DNA from: Deltaproteobacteria bacterium
GTDB lineage: Bacteria > Desulfobacterota > Desulfarculia > Adiutricales > Adiutricaceae
Assembly: GCA_031276865.1 (NCBI GenBank)
Contig: JAISMF010000028.1
Coordinates: forward strand, 1-53,797
Length of the DNA: 53,797 nucleotides
Direction: 5' to 3'
Within the stretch, counting starts at the first letter, position 1. Each line of letters opens with the position of its first letter. Shown here in pieces: positions 1 to 9,407 of the stretch. The notes under the pieces were generated by a model. It worked only from the letters and a program-made list of their open reading frames with translations, was not told the DNA's origin and made no database searches. The position numbers and the translations under genes were made by a program.

Positions 1-475
1 TCCCATATTTAGTCAAATAAAGGTCCCTTTTTTGATTAAGGGAGTAATATGCTAAATTAAAAGAATGCAATTGTCAAGAATTCCTCCTAAAATCACCACC
101 AATTACTTGAAGCACCCCCGGGAGCCCGGGAGACCGGCCGCGCCGGGATTCCGGTTCCGCCGCGCCCGTGGAACCCCGAAGACCCGGACGGCCGGAAACT
201 CCCGCCTCGGAGACGGGGAAGGTTTTTTCCCGCATCCTCGCCGCCATCGCTTTCCCCCCCCTCCCCGGGCGGCCTTTTCGGGGCCGTTTCGGGCCTCTCC
301 TTTTTTCCGCCTCCCTCTTTTCTTTCCGTCTCCCTCTTTTCGTTTTGAAAACGAGGCGGGGAAATGATAAAAAGCGAAACGGGCCCGCCGGAGGGGAGGG
401 CCTTTTCATTTTGAAAACGGGCGCCGTGCGTCGGGCGCCGGATCCGGGCGACGGGCGTCTATTTGGGAGCGCGAT
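1..475. other. Gene-free left edge
   Basis: No supportable gene. The first 65 bases are AT-rich and hold a short inverted repeat (TCCCTT at 24-29 and AAGGGA at 38-43) without a following T-run. The rest is GC-rich with purine and pyrimidine tracts; the open frames there have no family resemblance and no ribosome binding site. Confidence 0.5.
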
Positions 476-1552
476 GTGAAAGAGGCCGCCAAAAGCCCTC
501 CTCCGGACGGGGGGGGGGAAACCTTGAAGGAAAGACTCTCCGGGCGTTTCCAAAGGAGCATGGAGAGGCTGGTCGCGGGATTTAGGGAAAAAAGCTACAT
601 TTTGGCCTTTTCGGGAGGCTCAGATTCCCTGGCTTTGGCCCTTCTCCTCTCTGGGGAGCTTCCCGCCGAGCGGATCGTCCTTTTCCACCTGGATCACTCT
701 CTGAGGGAAGAGTCCGCGGCCGAGGCGGAAAAGGTCCGCTCGATCGCGGAAAAACTCTCTTTGCGAGTCGTGGTGGAGAAGGCGGACGTCTTTTCTTTAA
801 GCCGAAAAAGGGGCAAGGGGGTGGAGGAGGCCGGAAGGGCGGCCCGCTACCTGGCCCTGGAAAGGGTCAGGGAGAGATTTAACGCGGACTACATCCTCAC
901 CGCCCATCAGGCGGAGGATCTAACTGAAACGGTGCTTTTGAAACTCGTCAAAGGCATGGGTCCCGGGGGCCTCGTGGGCATCCCCCCGAAAAAAGGCCGC
1001 CTTTTGAGGCCCCTTTTGGGCTTCACCAAGGGCGAGCTTAGGGAGCTCGCGGAGGAATCCGGCTTGGAGCACGTGGAGGACTCCTCCAATGGGGATCTAA
1101 GGCATCCCCGAAACGCGCTCCGCGCGCGGGTCCTCCCCCTTTTGCGCGAGCTAAACCCCGCCTTGGAGCGGGCCGTCGGCCGGGCGTCCCAAATCGCCCT
1201 CGCCGAAGAGGAGCTCTGGGAGGAGAGGCTGGACGAGCTCTTTCCCGCCCTCGCGGAAAAGAGGGCCCCCGATTTGTACGCCCTGAAAACCGAGGGGTTT
1301 TTAAAGCTCCGCGCGGCCGAGCAGCGCAGGCTCTTAGGCGGGCTTTTCCGGCGGGTGAAGGGAAGGGGCCGCCCCCTGGAGCCTCCGGGCCTCTCGGGCG
1401 TGGAGGCGGCTTTGGAATTCATCCGCTCCGGCCGGAAGAAGGGTCTGGATTTCCCCTCGGGGAGGAGGGTGGAAAGAAGGGGGGGGGAGGTCCTCATCTC
1501 CCCCGCCTCCAGGTTCGGAAACCAGCCTCCCGCCACCGGGTTCGGAAACTAG
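476..1552 (+). CDS. tilS: tRNA(Ile)-lysidine synthase TilS
   Basis: Modifies C34 of the CAU-anticodon tRNA-Ile to lysidine, using ATP and lysine, so that it reads AUA. The PP-loop SGGSDS lies at residues 46-51, followed by the HLDHSLR, GRAARY and TAHQAEDLTET segments of the N-terminal N-type ATP pyrophosphatase domain and then a TilS central helical domain. At 358 aa it is shorter than the roughly 430 aa E. coli enzyme and seems to lack most of the C-terminal domain. The start is uncertain: GTG at 476, or ATG at 560, whose AAAGGAG sits only one base upstream. The last residues are encoded by a 27-bp tandem repeat, and the TAG stop lies in its second copy. It is transcribed toward the ribosomal cluster but separated from it by about 1 kb. 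Confidence 0.9.
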   Translation: MKEAAKSPPPDGGGETLKERLSGRFQRSMERLVAGFREKSYILAFSGGSDSLALALLLSGELPAERIVLFHLDHSLREESAAEAEKVRSIAEKLSLRVVVEKADVFSLSRKRGKGVEEAGRAARYLALERVRERFNADYILTAHQAEDLTETVLLKLVKGMGPGGLVGIPPKKGRLLRPLLGFTKGELRELAEESGLEHVEDSSNGDLRHPRNALRARVLPLLRELNPALERAVGRASQIALAEEELWEERLDELFPALAEKRAPDLYALKTEGFLKLRAAEQRRLLGGLFRRVKGRGRPLEPPGLSGVEAALEFIRSGRKKGLDFPSGRRVERRGGEVLISPASRFGNQPPATGFGN

Positions 1553-1565
1553 CCTCCCGCCTCCG
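1512..1565 (+). repeat. 27-bp tandem repeat at the tilS 3' end
   Basis: Two 27-bp units (1512-1538 and 1539-1565) are nearly identical and a third, degraded unit follows from 1566. Both units begin GGTTCGGAAAC. Unit 1 is read in frame as part of TilS; in unit 2 the matching CAG codon is TAG and ends the protein. Confidence 0.8.
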
Positions 1566-2317
1566 GGTTTGGCGACTTGAGTCGCCGCCGCCGGTTTTGG
1601 GGATCGTGGCTCCGGACTCCGCGCCGCGGGGCCGAAACGCCCATCGGCCCCGAACGGGGCCGGAGTGCGTTTCCACGAGGGCTCTCCTGCGGCCCGGACG
1701 GCCCCTATTAATTAATGGTGGAGGCTCGCCTATCCGGATTCGGGGATCCCCGACCCCCTGGAACCCCGGGAGGCGTTCCAGGGGCCTTTTGGCGGACGAA
1801 CCAGGAAACGCTTCCGAAGCCTTCGGCCCCGGCTTTCGAAATAAGGCTCCGAAAACCATTAAAAGCCCCGCGAAAGCGCTTGGAGTCTCCCAACCCGCCG
1901 CCAACTCCCTGGAACCGAAACTCGCCGCCCGCCCCGAAAAGTTAAGCCGGCGAAGAAATAGAGCGAATAAAACCAATATGCATACTATATAAATTAACGG
2001 TGCAAATATATAGCGGCGGATAGAGGATGACGATAAATATCGGCGGATAATTAGCCCGAGGCGCGGCGCCGCGGGAAAAACGCGTAAAAAAGCCCTCCCC
2101 CAAATCCTTTCGGGCCCCGGGGGGGACCCCGGCGGGGACCCGGGCGTGTTTTTTTCTGGCGGGCGGAAAATTTTTTTTGCCACAAGTAGCGCCGCGGCCT
2201 GCCGGAACCCTTGCTGTTTTCACAACCCGTGGCGTCAGAGGATGGTGGGGCGCGATATTTAGCCGGCGGAGCCTGATCGGGAGGGGGGAAAAGAATTAAA
2301 AAAAAGATCCGGCCCGC
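1553..2317. other. Long spacer between tilS and the rpsL promoter
   Basis: No supportable gene. The GC-rich first part stays open in several frames only because stops are rare. From about 1960 to 2060 it turns AT-rich, with a repeated GCGGCGGATA/TCGGCGGATA motif (2013-2051). The opposite-strand frame over 1494-2183 is proline/arginine-rich and looks non-coding. Confidence 0.5.
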
Positions 2318-2346
2318 TTGCTTTCTGATTTCATCTTTGTTATAAG
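2318..2346 (+). promoter_or_regulatory. Predicted sigma-70 promoter of the ribosomal cluster
   Basis: TTGCTT at 2318-2323, a 17-nt spacer, then TATAAG at 2341-2346. Transcription would start near 2353 and give a leader of about 230 nt before rpsL. It lies in the only AT-rich stretch upstream of the ribosomal genes. Confidence 0.6.
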
Positions 2347-2379
2347 CTTAAAACCTCAAAAGGGGGGCTGCAAGCACCC

Positions 2380-2443
2380 GAGTACGTCCGGACAAGGCGG
2401 ACGCACTTGCCGCTCTTCGTTTTTCAAGGCCGTTTAAACGGCC
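2380..2443 (+). promoter_or_regulatory. Structured rpsL leader
   Basis: Two potential RNA hairpins. The first pairs 2380-2390 with 2398-2408 (11 positions, one A-C mismatch, one G-U) around a 7-nt loop. The second is the perfect palindrome GGCCGTTTAAACGGCC at 2428-2443. In other bacteria str-operon control acts through S7 at the rpsL-rpsG junction; any regulatory role here is inference. Confidence 0.4.
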
Positions 2444-2586
2444 GACCTTCCCAGGTGAACCCGGGACCGCGGCGGTCCAGTAGGGTGTTAAGGCCCGGCG
2501 GAGGGGTTTTTTTTCTCCGACGCCCCTCTAAGACGGCCTGTTCACGAGCCCGTCGTCGCTTTTTCCGGGATTTTCAAAGGAAACGC

Positions 2587-2958
2587 ATGCCCACCATAAA
2601 CCAGCTCATCCGCAAGGGACGCAAGGCCCAGGTCAAGAAGAACACGGTTCCCGCCCTGAAGGCGTGCCCCCAGAAGCGCGGCGTCTGCATCAAGGTCTAC
2701 ACCGCCACCCCCAAGAAGCCCAACTCCGCCCTCCGGAAGGTGGCCCGCGTGCGTCTCTCCAACTCCATGGAGGTGACGGCCTACATCCCGGGCGAGGGTC
2801 ACAACCTCCAGGAGCACTCGGTGGTTTTAATCCGGGGCGGTCGGGTGAAGGACCTTCCCGGGGTGCGCTACCACATCATCCGGGGGGTCTTGGACTCCAT
2901 CGGGGTGGACAAGCGCCGCCGGGGCCGCAGCAAGTACGGCTCCAAGCTTCCCAAGTAG
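2587..2958 (+). CDS. rpsL: 30S ribosomal protein S12
   Basis: Decoding-centre protein of the small subunit, 123 aa, the normal length. It starts [12 protein letters not shown] and has the hallmark [11 protein letters not shown] and [13 protein letters not shown] segments; K43 (E. coli mature K42) and the lysine of RVKDLPG are wild type, so no streptomycin-resistance substitution is visible at those sites. The ATG at 2587 is preceded by AAGGA at 2578-2582. The same frame stays open upstream to 2407, but that part is the structured leader and is not S12-like. First gene of the cluster, 156 nt ahead of rpsG. Confidence 0.98.
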   Translation: MPTINQLIRKGRKAQVKKNTVPALKACPQKRGVCIKVYTATPKKPNSALRKVARVRLSNSMEVTAYIPGEGHNLQEHSVVLIRGGRVKDLPGVRYHIIRGVLDSIGVDKRRRGRSKYGSKLPK

Positions 2959-3008
2959 ACGAGTTCCGCCCTCCCTTGGGGCTTTTCGTCCGGCGGAGGG
3001 TCTTAATC

Positions 3009-3080
3009 GCCGTTTTTCACCGTTTTCGCCGTTTTTCACCGTTTTCACCGTTTTCACCGTTTTTCACTTTTTTCACCGCC
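3009..3080 (+). repeat. Short tandem repeats between rpsL and rpsG
   Basis: About seven copies of a 9-10 bp unit, CGTTTTTCAC or CGTTTTCAC, fill most of the rpsL-rpsG spacer. In E. coli this junction is where S7 binds mRNA. Here the spacer is pyrimidine-rich and repetitive, and I see no S7-site-like fold. Confidence 0.75.
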
Positions 3081-3114
3081 TTTTTTTCGGTAAGTTTTTC
3101 CAAGAGAGAGATAA

Positions 3115-3585
3115 ATGCCCAGGCGCAGAGAAGTATCCAAAAAAGAGACCCTCCCCGACCCCAGGTACGGCAGCCGGCAGGTGCAGCGCTTCATCAACTG
3201 CCTTTTGAGCCGGGGCAAGAAGAGCACGGCGGAAAACATCCTCTACGGCGCCTTCGATCTCATAAGCGAGCGCGCCAAGGACGACCCCTTGAAGGTTTTC
3301 GAAAGGGCCATGGATCAGGTGAAACCCTCCCTCGAGGTGAAAAGCAAGAGGGTGGGCGGCTCCACCTACCAGGTGCCCATGGAGATACGTCCGGACCGGA
3401 AGACGGCTTTGACCATCCGCTGGATAATCAGCCACGCCCGGCGCCGGGGCGAGAAGGGCATGGTCCACAAGCTGGCGGCCGAACTCATGGACGCCGCCCA
3501 GGGCCGGGGCGCCTCGGTGAAGAAAAGAGAGGAGACCCACCGCATGGCCGAGGCTAACAAGGCCTTCGCCCACTATAGGTGGTAG
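3115..3585 (+). CDS. rpsG: 30S ribosomal protein S7
   Basis: Primary 16S rRNA binding protein that nucleates assembly of the 30S head. The 156-aa product has the family pattern: MPRRREV, then [42 protein letters not shown] and the C-terminal [18 protein letters not shown]. The ATG at 3115 is preceded by GAGAGAG, a weak ribosome binding site. It follows rpsL after a repeat-filled spacer and precedes fusA, the standard str-operon order. The stop codon begins a direct repeat of TAGTCTAAT (3583-3591 and 3599-3607) in the spacer to fusA. Confidence 0.97.
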   Translation: MPRRREVSKKETLPDPRYGSRQVQRFINCLLSRGKKSTAENILYGAFDLISERAKDDPLKVFERAMDQVKPSLEVKSKRVGGSTYQVPMEIRPDRKTALTIRWIISHARRRGEKGMVHKLAAELMDAAQGRGASVKKREETHRMAEANKAFAHYRW

Positions 3586-3729
3586 TCTAATCTGGTGCTA
3601 GTCTAATTTAGAATCATCGTTCCAATGGTGGTTTTTCAGGGCGCCTCGCTTGGGCGGGCTTCCCCCGGGCTTTTCCGCTTATTCCAGTTTTCCCCGGCCC
3701 TACTCAGGCCGATTTTCAAGGATTTCGTT

Positions 3730-5826
3730 TTGTCCGCCGCTCCCGACATATCCCTCACCCGCAACATCGGCATCATCGCCCATATCGACGCGGGCAAGAC
3801 CACCACCACCGAGAGGATCCTCTACTACACCGGGGTCTCCCAGAAGATAGGGGAGGTCCACGACGGCAAGGCCGTCATGGACTGGATGGATCAGGAGCAG
3901 GAGCGGGGCATCACCATCACCTCGGCCGCCACCACCTGCTTTTGGCGGGATCGCCGGATAAACATCATCGACACCCCGGGGCACGTGGACTTCACCATCG
4001 AGGTGGAGAGATCTTTGCGGGTTTTGGACGGCGCCGTGGCCGTGTTCTGCGCCGTGGGCCGGGTGCAGCCCCAGTCGGAGACGGTGTGGCGCCAGAGCGA
4101 CCGCTACGGGGTTCCCCGGGTGGCCTTCATCAACAAGATGGACCGCCAGGGGGCCGACTACGGGCTCTGCGTCAAAGAGATAAAGGAGAAGCTTCTGGCG
4201 CGGCCGCTTCTGTTGCAGATCCCCGTGGGCCGCGAGGACAAGTTCGAAGGGGTGGTGGATCTTTTGGAGATGCGGGCCCTCGTCTACCGGGGGAAACCCG
4301 GGGAGGCCTCCGCCTTGGAAATCCGGGAGATCCCCCCGGAACTCGCGGACGAGGCCAAGGCCGCCCGCACGGAGCTGATCGAGGTCCTAGCCGACGTGGA
4401 CGAGAGCCTCCTGGAGGATTACCTGGAGGGCCGGGAGGTGGAAAGCGAAAGGCTCAAGGCCATCATCCGCCGGGGCACCCTGGAACTCAAATGCGTGCCC
4501 GTTTTATTAGGCTCGGCCTTTAAAAACAAGGGCGTCGAGCCCCTTCTGGACGCCGTGGTGGACTACCTCCCCTCGCCTTTGGACGTCCCTCCGGTCGCCG
4601 GGACGACTCCCGACGGCTCCGAGAGCCAAAGGGAGGCCTCCTTCGACGCCCCCTTTTCGGCTTTGGCCTTCAAGCTCTGGAACGACCCCTACGCGGGGCA
4701 CTTGACTTTTTTGCGGATCTATTCGGGCAGGGTGAAAAACGGCGACCAGGTCTACAACTCCGTGAAAAAGAGCCGCGAGCGCTTCGGCAGGCTCCTTAAG
4801 ATGCACGCGAATAAAAGGGAGGAGATAAAGGAGGCCGGCGCCGGCGACATCGTCGCCGCGGTGGGGCTCAAAAACACCACCACCGGCGACACCCTCGCGG
4901 ACGAGGGCAATCCCTTGATTTTGGAAAACATGCTCATCCCCGAGCCGGTCATCCACATCGCTTTGGAAGCCAAAAGCAAGGACGACCGCGACAAGCTCTC
5001 CCAGGCCCTGGGAAAGCTCGTGACCGAGGACCCCTCCTTTCGGGTGCGGCAAGACGAGGAGACCGGGGAGACCGTCATGAGCGGCATGGGGGAATTGCAC
5101 CTGGAGATAATAGCCGAGAGGCTGAGGCGCGAGTTCAAGCTCCAGGTGGACTTGGGGGCCCCCCAGGTGGCGTATCGGGAGACCATCACCCAGGCCGTGG
5201 AGGCCCAGGGCCGCCACGTGCGCCAGAGCGGCGGGCACGGCCAGTTCGGGGTGGTGGAGCTTAAAATGGAGCCCCTCCCCCCCGGCTCCGGCATCGTCTT
5301 CGAGACGGCGGTGGTGGGGGGGACCGTGCCCCGGGAGTACTTCAACGCCGTGGGCGAGGGAGTCAAAGAGGCCGCCCGCAAGGGGGGCGTCAGGGGCGGC
5401 TTTCCGGTCACCGACATTTTGGTCACCCTCTTCGACGGCCAGTACCACGAGGTGGACTCGAGCGAGATGGCCTTTTCCATCGCCGGCTCCCTCGGCTTCA
5501 AGGAGGGCCTCAAAAAGGGCCGCTCGGTCATCCTGGAGCCGGTCATGGATCTGGAGATCGTGACCCCCGACGACTATTTGGGGGACGTCATCCGCGACCT
5601 CTCCGCCCGCCGGGGCCGGGTCCTCTCCCAGGAGGCCCAGGGCCGGGTGCAGGTGGTCAAAGGCGAGGTGCCCCTCGCCAACATGTTCGGCTACTCCACC
5701 GAGCTGAGAGGCCGCACCCAGGGCCGGGCGATCTTCAGCATGCAGTTCGGCCGCTACGCCGAGCTGCCGGAAGGGCAAGCCCAGCTGCTTTTAAGCGAGC
5801 GGGAGCGGAAAAGGGCCGCCCGCTAG
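3730..5826 (+). CDS. fusA: Elongation factor G
   Basis: GTPase that drives translocation. G1 is [15 protein letters not shown]2 RGITITSA, G3 DTPGHVDF, G4 NKMD, followed by the II-V domain pattern with [10 protein letters not shown] and the C-terminal [15 protein letters not shown] choose TTG at 3730: AAGGA lies 7 nt upstream (3718-3722), the product is 698 aa like other EF-Gs, and the protein begins close to the usual TRNIGI. The frame is also open to an ATG at 3625, but those extra 35 residues resemble no EF-G. Third gene of the str operon; a 212-nt spacer with an inverted repeat separates it from tuf. Confidence 0.95.
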   Translation: MSAAPDISLTRNIGIIAHIDAGKTTTTERILYYTGVSQKIGEVHDGKAVMDWMDQEQERGITITSAATTCFWRDRRINIIDTPGHVDFTIEVERSLRVLDGAVAVFCAVGRVQPQSETVWRQSDRYGVPRVAFINKMDRQGADYGLCVKEIKEKLLARPLLLQIPVGREDKFEGVVDLLEMRALVYRGKPGEASALEIREIPPELADEAKAARTELIEVLADVDESLLEDYLEGREVESERLKAIIRRGTLELKCVPVLLGSAFKNKGVEPLLDAVVDYLPSPLDVPPVAGTTPDGSESQREASFDAPFSALAFKLWNDPYAGHLTFLRIYSGRVKNGDQVYNSVKKSRERFGRLLKMHANKREEIKEAGAGDIVAAVGLKNTTTGDTLADEGNPLILENMLIPEPVIHIALEAKSKDDRDKLSQALGKLVTEDPSFRVRQDEETGETVMSGMGELHLEIIAERLRREFKLQVDLGAPQVAYRETITQAVEAQGRHVRQSGGHGQFGVVELKMEPLPPGSGIVFETAVVGGTVPREYFNAVGEGVKEAARKGGVRGGFPVTDILVTLFDGQYHEVDSSEMAFSIAGSLGFKEGLKKGRSVILEPVMDLEIVTPDDYLGDVIRDLSARRGRVLSQEAQGRVQVVKGEVPLANMFGYSTELRGRTQGRAIFSMQFGRYAELPEGQAQLLLSERERKRAAR

Positions 5827-5897
5827 CCGGAGCGCCCCCAAGCCGGTTTCGGGGCCTTAAGTTCGCTTCGTCCCAAGTCGAGTTTTTGGGGGACTCG

Positions 5898-5944
5898 CCT
5901 CGGGGGTTTCCCCCCCCCTTCGAAACGGGGCTTTTCCCCCGAGG
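5898..5944 (+). promoter_or_regulatory. Inverted repeat between fusA and tuf
   Basis: CCTCGGGGG (5898-5906) can pair with CCCCCGAGG (5936-5944), with GTTTC/GAAAC pairing inside. No T-run follows, so it is not a canonical terminator. It might stabilise or separate the fusA and tuf transcripts; that is speculation. Confidence 0.35.
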
Positions 5945-6038
5945 TCGCGAAATAAAGCCTTACGGGGCGTGTTTTTTAGGTATTCGCCCGCCCGGGCGAA
6001 AGGAACACTCAATTAGCCTTTCAACTGGAGGCAGATAA

Positions 6039-7238
6039 ATGGCCAAAAAGAAATTCGATCGCAGCAAACCCCACGTGAACGTGGGCACCATCGGCCACAT
6101 CGACCATGGCAAGACTACGCTTACGGCGGCTATAACCCTGATCCTTTCCAAGCACGGCGGCGCCACCTACACCCCCTTCGACGAGATCGACAAGGCCCCC
6201 GAGGAGAAGGCCAGGGGCATCACCATCGCCACGGCCCACGTGGAATACGAGACCGAGAAGCGCCACTACGCGCACGTGGACTGCCCCGGACACGCCGACT
6301 ACATAAAGAACATGATCACCGGGGCGGCGCAGATGGATGGAGCCATCCTAGTGGTGGGGGCCGACGACGGACCCATGCCCCAGACTAGGGAGCACATTCT
6401 CTTGGCCCGCCAGGTTGGGGTACCATATATAGTGGTCTTTTTGAACAAGTGCGACATGGTCGACGACCCCGAGCTCTTGGAGCTGGTGGAGCTCGAGCTG
6501 AGGGAGCTCTTGGAGAAGAACGGCTTCCCCTCCGAGAAGACCCCCATCGTCCGGGGCTCGGCCTTGAAGGCCCTGGAGCACGGCTGCGGCCAGGATGGCT
6601 GCGAGTTCTGCAAGCCCATCTTGGATTTGATGAAGGCCGTGGACGAGTACATCCCCGAGCCGGTCCGAGACGTGGACAAGCCCTTCCTGATGAACGTGGA
6701 GGACGTCTTCTCCATCTCCGGCCGCGGCACCGTCGTGACGGGCCGCGTCGAGCGGGGAATCATCAAGGTCGGAGACGAGGTGGAGATCTTAGGCATCAGG
6801 AAGCCCCAGAAGACGGTGGTGACCGGAGTGGAGATGTTCCACAAGATGCTGGATCAGGGCCAGGCCGGAGACAACTTGGGATTGCTCTTGAGGGGCACCA
6901 AGCGCGAGGAGGTGGAGCGCGGCCAGGTGGTGGCCAAGCCCGGCTCCATCGTGCCCCACACCAAGTTCAAAGCCGAGGTCATCATCCTCACGAAAGAGGA
7001 CGGCGGACGGCACACTCCCTTTTTCAGCGGCTATAGGCCCCAGTTCTACGCCCGCACCACGGACGTGACCGGCGTCCTCACCCTGCCGGAAGGGGTGGAG
7101 ATGGTGATGCCCGGGGACAACATCACCTGCTCCGTCACCCTCATCACCCCCATCGCGATGGAAAAGGAGATGCGCTTCGCCATCCGCGAGGGCGGCAAGA
7201 CCGTGGGCCAGGGCGTCATCACCGAGATCCTGGAGTAG
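6039..7238 (+). CDS. tuf: Elongation factor Tu
   Basis: Delivers aminoacyl-tRNA to the ribosome. The 399 residues carry G1 [14 protein letters not shown]2 [14 protein letters not shown]3 [12 protein letters not shown] and G4 NKCDM, then domains II and III ending in a normal EF-Tu terminus ([14 protein letters not shown]). A cysteine-bearing insert, CGQDGCEFC at residues 183-191, sits before the [14 protein letters not shown] helix. I recall comparable inserts in deltaproteobacterial and some anaerobic Firmicute EF-Tus, which supports the lineage guess. ATG at 6039 has GGAGG about 10 nt upstream. Only one tuf is in the window. Confidence 0.98.
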   Translation: MAKKKFDRSKPHVNVGTIGHIDHGKTTLTAAITLILSKHGGATYTPFDEIDKAPEEKARGITIATAHVEYETEKRHYAHVDCPGHADYIKNMITGAAQMDGAILVVGADDGPMPQTREHILLARQVGVPYIVVFLNKCDMVDDPELLELVELELRELLEKNGFPSEKTPIVRGSALKALEHGCGQDGCEFCKPILDLMKAVDEYIPEPVRDVDKPFLMNVEDVFSISGRGTVVTGRVERGIIKVGDEVEILGIRKPQKTVVTGVEMFHKMLDQGQAGDNLGLLLRGTKREEVERGQVVAKPGSIVPHTKFKAEVIILTKEDGGRHTPFFSGYRPQFYARTTDVTGVLTLPEGVEMVMPGDNITCSVTLITPIAMEKEMRFAIREGGKTVGQGVITEILE

Positions 7239-7277
7239 TCGGGCCCTCCCTTTTTAAAGACCTTAGACGGAGGGCTT

Positions 7278-7589
7278 ATGCTTAACAATCAGAAAATCCG
7301 CATCCGGCTGCGGGCCTACGACCACAAGCTTTTGGATCGCTCCACCCAGGAGATCGTGGACACGGCCAAGCGCACCGGGGCCAGGGTCGCGGGTCCGGTG
7401 CCCCTTCCCACCTCGATTAGCCGCACCTGCGTCCTGCGCTCGCCGCACGTGGACAAAAAATCCCGGGAGCACTTCGAGGTGCGCACCCACAAAAGGCTCC
7501 TGGACATCCTGGAGCCCACCCAGCAGACGGTGGACTCCTTGATGAAGCTGGACCTGCCGGCCGGGGTGGACGTGGAGTTGAAACTGTGA
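7278..7589 (+). CDS. rpsJ: 30S ribosomal protein S10
   Basis: Small-subunit head protein; in E. coli it also acts as the NusE antitermination factor. The 103 residues include [21 protein letters not shown] and the terminal [14 protein letters not shown] at 7278 follows ACGGAGGG. First gene of the S10 block and only 39 nt after tuf, so str and S10 blocks are probably one transcription unit. Its stop codon overlaps the rplC GTG start. No S10-leader-like structure fits in the short upstream gap. Confidence 0.97.
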   Translation: MLNNQKIRIRLRAYDHKLLDRSTQEIVDTAKRTGARVAGPVPLPTSISRTCVLRSPHVDKKSREHFEVRTHKRLLDILEPTQQTVDSLMKLDLPAGVDVELKL

Positions 7590-8236
7590 CGACGGGACTT
7601 ATCGCCAAAAAACTAGGCATGACGCGGATCTTTTCCCCGGAGGGGGCGGCGGTGCCGGTGACCGTCATCCTGGCCGGCCCCTGCCGGGTGGTCCAGGCGA
7701 AGACCCGGGAGAGGGACGGCTACCGCGCCCTGCAGCTGGGCTTCGGGGCCAAACGCTCCCCCAACCGTCCGGAAACGGGCCACGCGGCCAAGGGCGGCTT
7801 CCAAGGCGCCTTCAAACTCTTGAAAGAGTTCCGCTTGGACGAGGGGGAACCCCTCTTGGAAGCCGGCGCCACGGTGGATCTGGGCGTCTTCCAGCCCGGG
7901 GACAAGCTCTCGGTCACCGGCCGCTCCAAGGGCCGGGGCTTCGCGGGCGTCATGAAGCGCCACGGCTTCGGGGGGGGGAGGAAGACCCACGGCTGCCTGA
8001 CCCCCAGAAGCGCCGGCTCCATCGGCTGCGCCGCCGACCCCAGCCGGGTCCTTCCCGGAAAAAAGATGGCCGGTCACTTCGGCGCGGCCCGGGTGACGGT
8101 GAAAAACCTCGAGGTGGTGGACACCCGCCCGGAGTTCGGGGTGATTTTGGTGAAGGGGGCGGTGCCCGGACCCGACGGGGGGCTTTTGATCTTGAAAAAG
8201 ATCGTCCCGGTCCCGAAAAAAGCCCTGAACCGCTAG
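7586..8236 (+). CDS. rplC: 50S ribosomal protein L3
   Basis: Large-subunit protein near the peptidyl-transferase centre. The 216 residues start [16 protein letters not shown] and carry the family signature around [18 protein letters not shown] and the later GKKMAGHFG segment. The start is GTG at 7586, overlapping the rpsJ stop in a GTGA arrangement, so translation is probably coupled. It is followed by rplD after a spacer that contains a duplicated start motif. Confidence 0.97.
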   Translation: MTTGLIAKKLGMTRIFSPEGAAVPVTVILAGPCRVVQAKTRERDGYRALQLGFGAKRSPNRPETGHAAKGGFQGAFKLLKEFRLDEGEPLLEAGATVDLGVFQPGDKLSVTGRSKGRGFAGVMKRHGFGGGRKTHGCLTPRSAGSIGCAADPSRVLPGKKMAGHFGAARVTVKNLEVVDTRPEFGVILVKGAVPGPDGGLLILKKIVPVPKKALNR

Positions 8237-8270
8237 AAGCCGGGGCCCGTTTTCCGGCCTCCTTGGAACT

Positions 8271-8310
8271 ACTTATGCCGACAGTGAGCGACTTATGCCG
8301 ACAGTAAACG
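8271..8310 (+). repeat. 20-bp tandem duplication over the rplD start
   Basis: ACTTATGCCGACAGT plus five bases occurs at 8271-8290 and again at 8291-8310, with two mismatches in the last five bases. The second copy holds the true rplD ATG (8295). The first copy gives an ATG at 8275 that opens an out-of-frame ten-codon ORF ending at TAA 8305-8307, inside the rplD start region. Confidence 0.85.
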
Positions 8311-8915
8311 TCTACGACGCCGAGATGCGGAGGGTGGGGGAGCTCGATTTGAAGGACTCCGTCTTCGGGGCGGCCCCGCTTCCCCATCTGGTCCACGAGG
8401 TGGTGACGGCCCAGCTGGCCTCCCGCCGGCGGGGCACCGCGGACACCCTCACCCGCGCGGAGGTCTCCTTTTCCAACCGCAAGCCCTACCGCCAGAAGAA
8501 GACGGGCCGGGCCCGCATGGGCACCCGGCGCAGCCCCCTTTTACGCAAGGGCGGCGTGATCTTCGGGCCGCGCCCGCGGGACTACTCCCGCCGGCCCCCC
8601 TCCCGGGTGCGCAAAAAAGCTCTGATAAGCGTCCTTTCGGCCTTTCTCCAAGAGGAGAGGCTCATCGTTTTGGACGGTTTGCGCCTGGACGTGGTCAAGA
8701 CCAAGAGCGTGGCCGAGCTCATCGCCAAGACCAAGTTCCCCGGGGCCGTCCTGGCCATTCCGGAGAAGGATCCGGTTTTGGAGATGAGCGCCCGAAACCT
8801 CCCCCACGTGAAGGTGCTGCGCTCGGGGGGGCTCAACTGCTACGACCTTTTGAAATACCGCCATTTGGTGATCCTCAAGGACGCCGTCCCCTTGATCGAG
8901 GATCGGCTGGACTAG
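8295..8915 (+). CDS. rplD: 50S ribosomal protein L4
   Basis: Lines the exit tunnel; in E. coli it also represses its own operon. The 206 residues start MPTVNVYD and have the extended loop with RKPYRQKKTGRARMGTRRSP and FGPRPRDYS, typical of L4. The ATG at 8295 lies in the second copy of a 20-bp duplication, and ribosomes starting at the first copy would read a ten-codon frame overlapping the rplD start. No strong ribosome binding site precedes either copy. It sits between rplC and rplW as usual, with a 117-nt gap to rplW. Confidence 0.96.
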   Translation: MPTVNVYDAEMRRVGELDLKDSVFGAAPLPHLVHEVVTAQLASRRRGTADTLTRAEVSFSNRKPYRQKKTGRARMGTRRSPLLRKGGVIFGPRPRDYSRRPPSRVRKKALISVLSAFLQEERLIVLDGLRLDVVKTKSVAELIAKTKFPGAVLAIPEKDPVLEMSARNLPHVKVLRSGGLNCYDLLKYRHLVILKDAVPLIEDRLD

Positions 8916-9032
8916 GGCCGGAAATAGGGACCCCCCTCAAAGCCCCCTCCCTCCGGCTTCGCCCCGGGCGAGCCGGTTTTCCCAGGGGGCTTGACGGCGC
9001 GCGTCGACGACTAGGATTTTTAGGGTGTTTTT

Positions 9033-9365
9033 ATGAGCCAGAAGAATAAGACGGGCGCCGTGAAGTGGAACGTCATCCAGAAGGTCCTTTTCACGGAGAA
9101 GTCCTACGAGGCCCAGACCGACGACAAGAAGCCCTCGGTGTACTATTTCCAGGTGCGCCGGGACGCGACCAAAACCGAAATCAAGCGCGAGGTGGAGGCG
9201 GCCTTCGATCTGAAAAAGGGGGACCTCCGCTCGGTGCGCACCTTGATTCGCCCGGGCAAGTTCAAGCGCCGCGGCCGCCAGCGGGGGGGCTACACCCCGG
9301 AGCGCAAGAAGGCCGTGGTGACTTTGGCGGCCGGAAAGAACATCGAATCCCTCCAGCGGAGCTAG
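9033..9365 (+). CDS. rplW: 50S ribosomal protein L23
   Basis: Exit-site protein of the large subunit that docks signal recognition particle and trigger factor. The 110 residues contain VLFTEKSY, YYFQVRRDATKTEIKREVEA and the basic PGKFKRRGRQRGGYTPERKKA loop. It is slightly longer than the usual 95-100 aa because of about a ten-residue N-terminal extension (SQKNKTGAVK). ATG at 9033 follows an AGGG about 10 nt upstream. It precedes rplB by 42 nt. Confidence 0.96.
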   Translation: MSQKNKTGAVKWNVIQKVLFTEKSYEAQTDDKKPSVYYFQVRRDATKTEIKREVEAAFDLKKGDLRSVRTLIRPGKFKRRGRQRGGYTPERKKAVVTLAAGKNIESLQRS

Positions 9366-9407
9366 GCCTCCGGCCCCGGACCAAGGGGCTTTAAAAGCGG
9401 AATTTTT

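Noticed and set aside
1494..2183. 229-codon minus-strand frame
   Set aside because: Overlaps the tilS end; Pro/Arg/Gly-rich, no family resemblance and no plausible start signals.
3009..3080. Possible CRISPR array
   Set aside because: Units are 9-10 bp with no spacers; it is a simple tandem repeat between rpsL and rpsG.
4507..5778. 423-codon open frame on the minus strand
   Set aside because: Lies fully antisense to fusA; His/Asp/Gly/Val-rich composition is the usual complement of a GC-rich gene.
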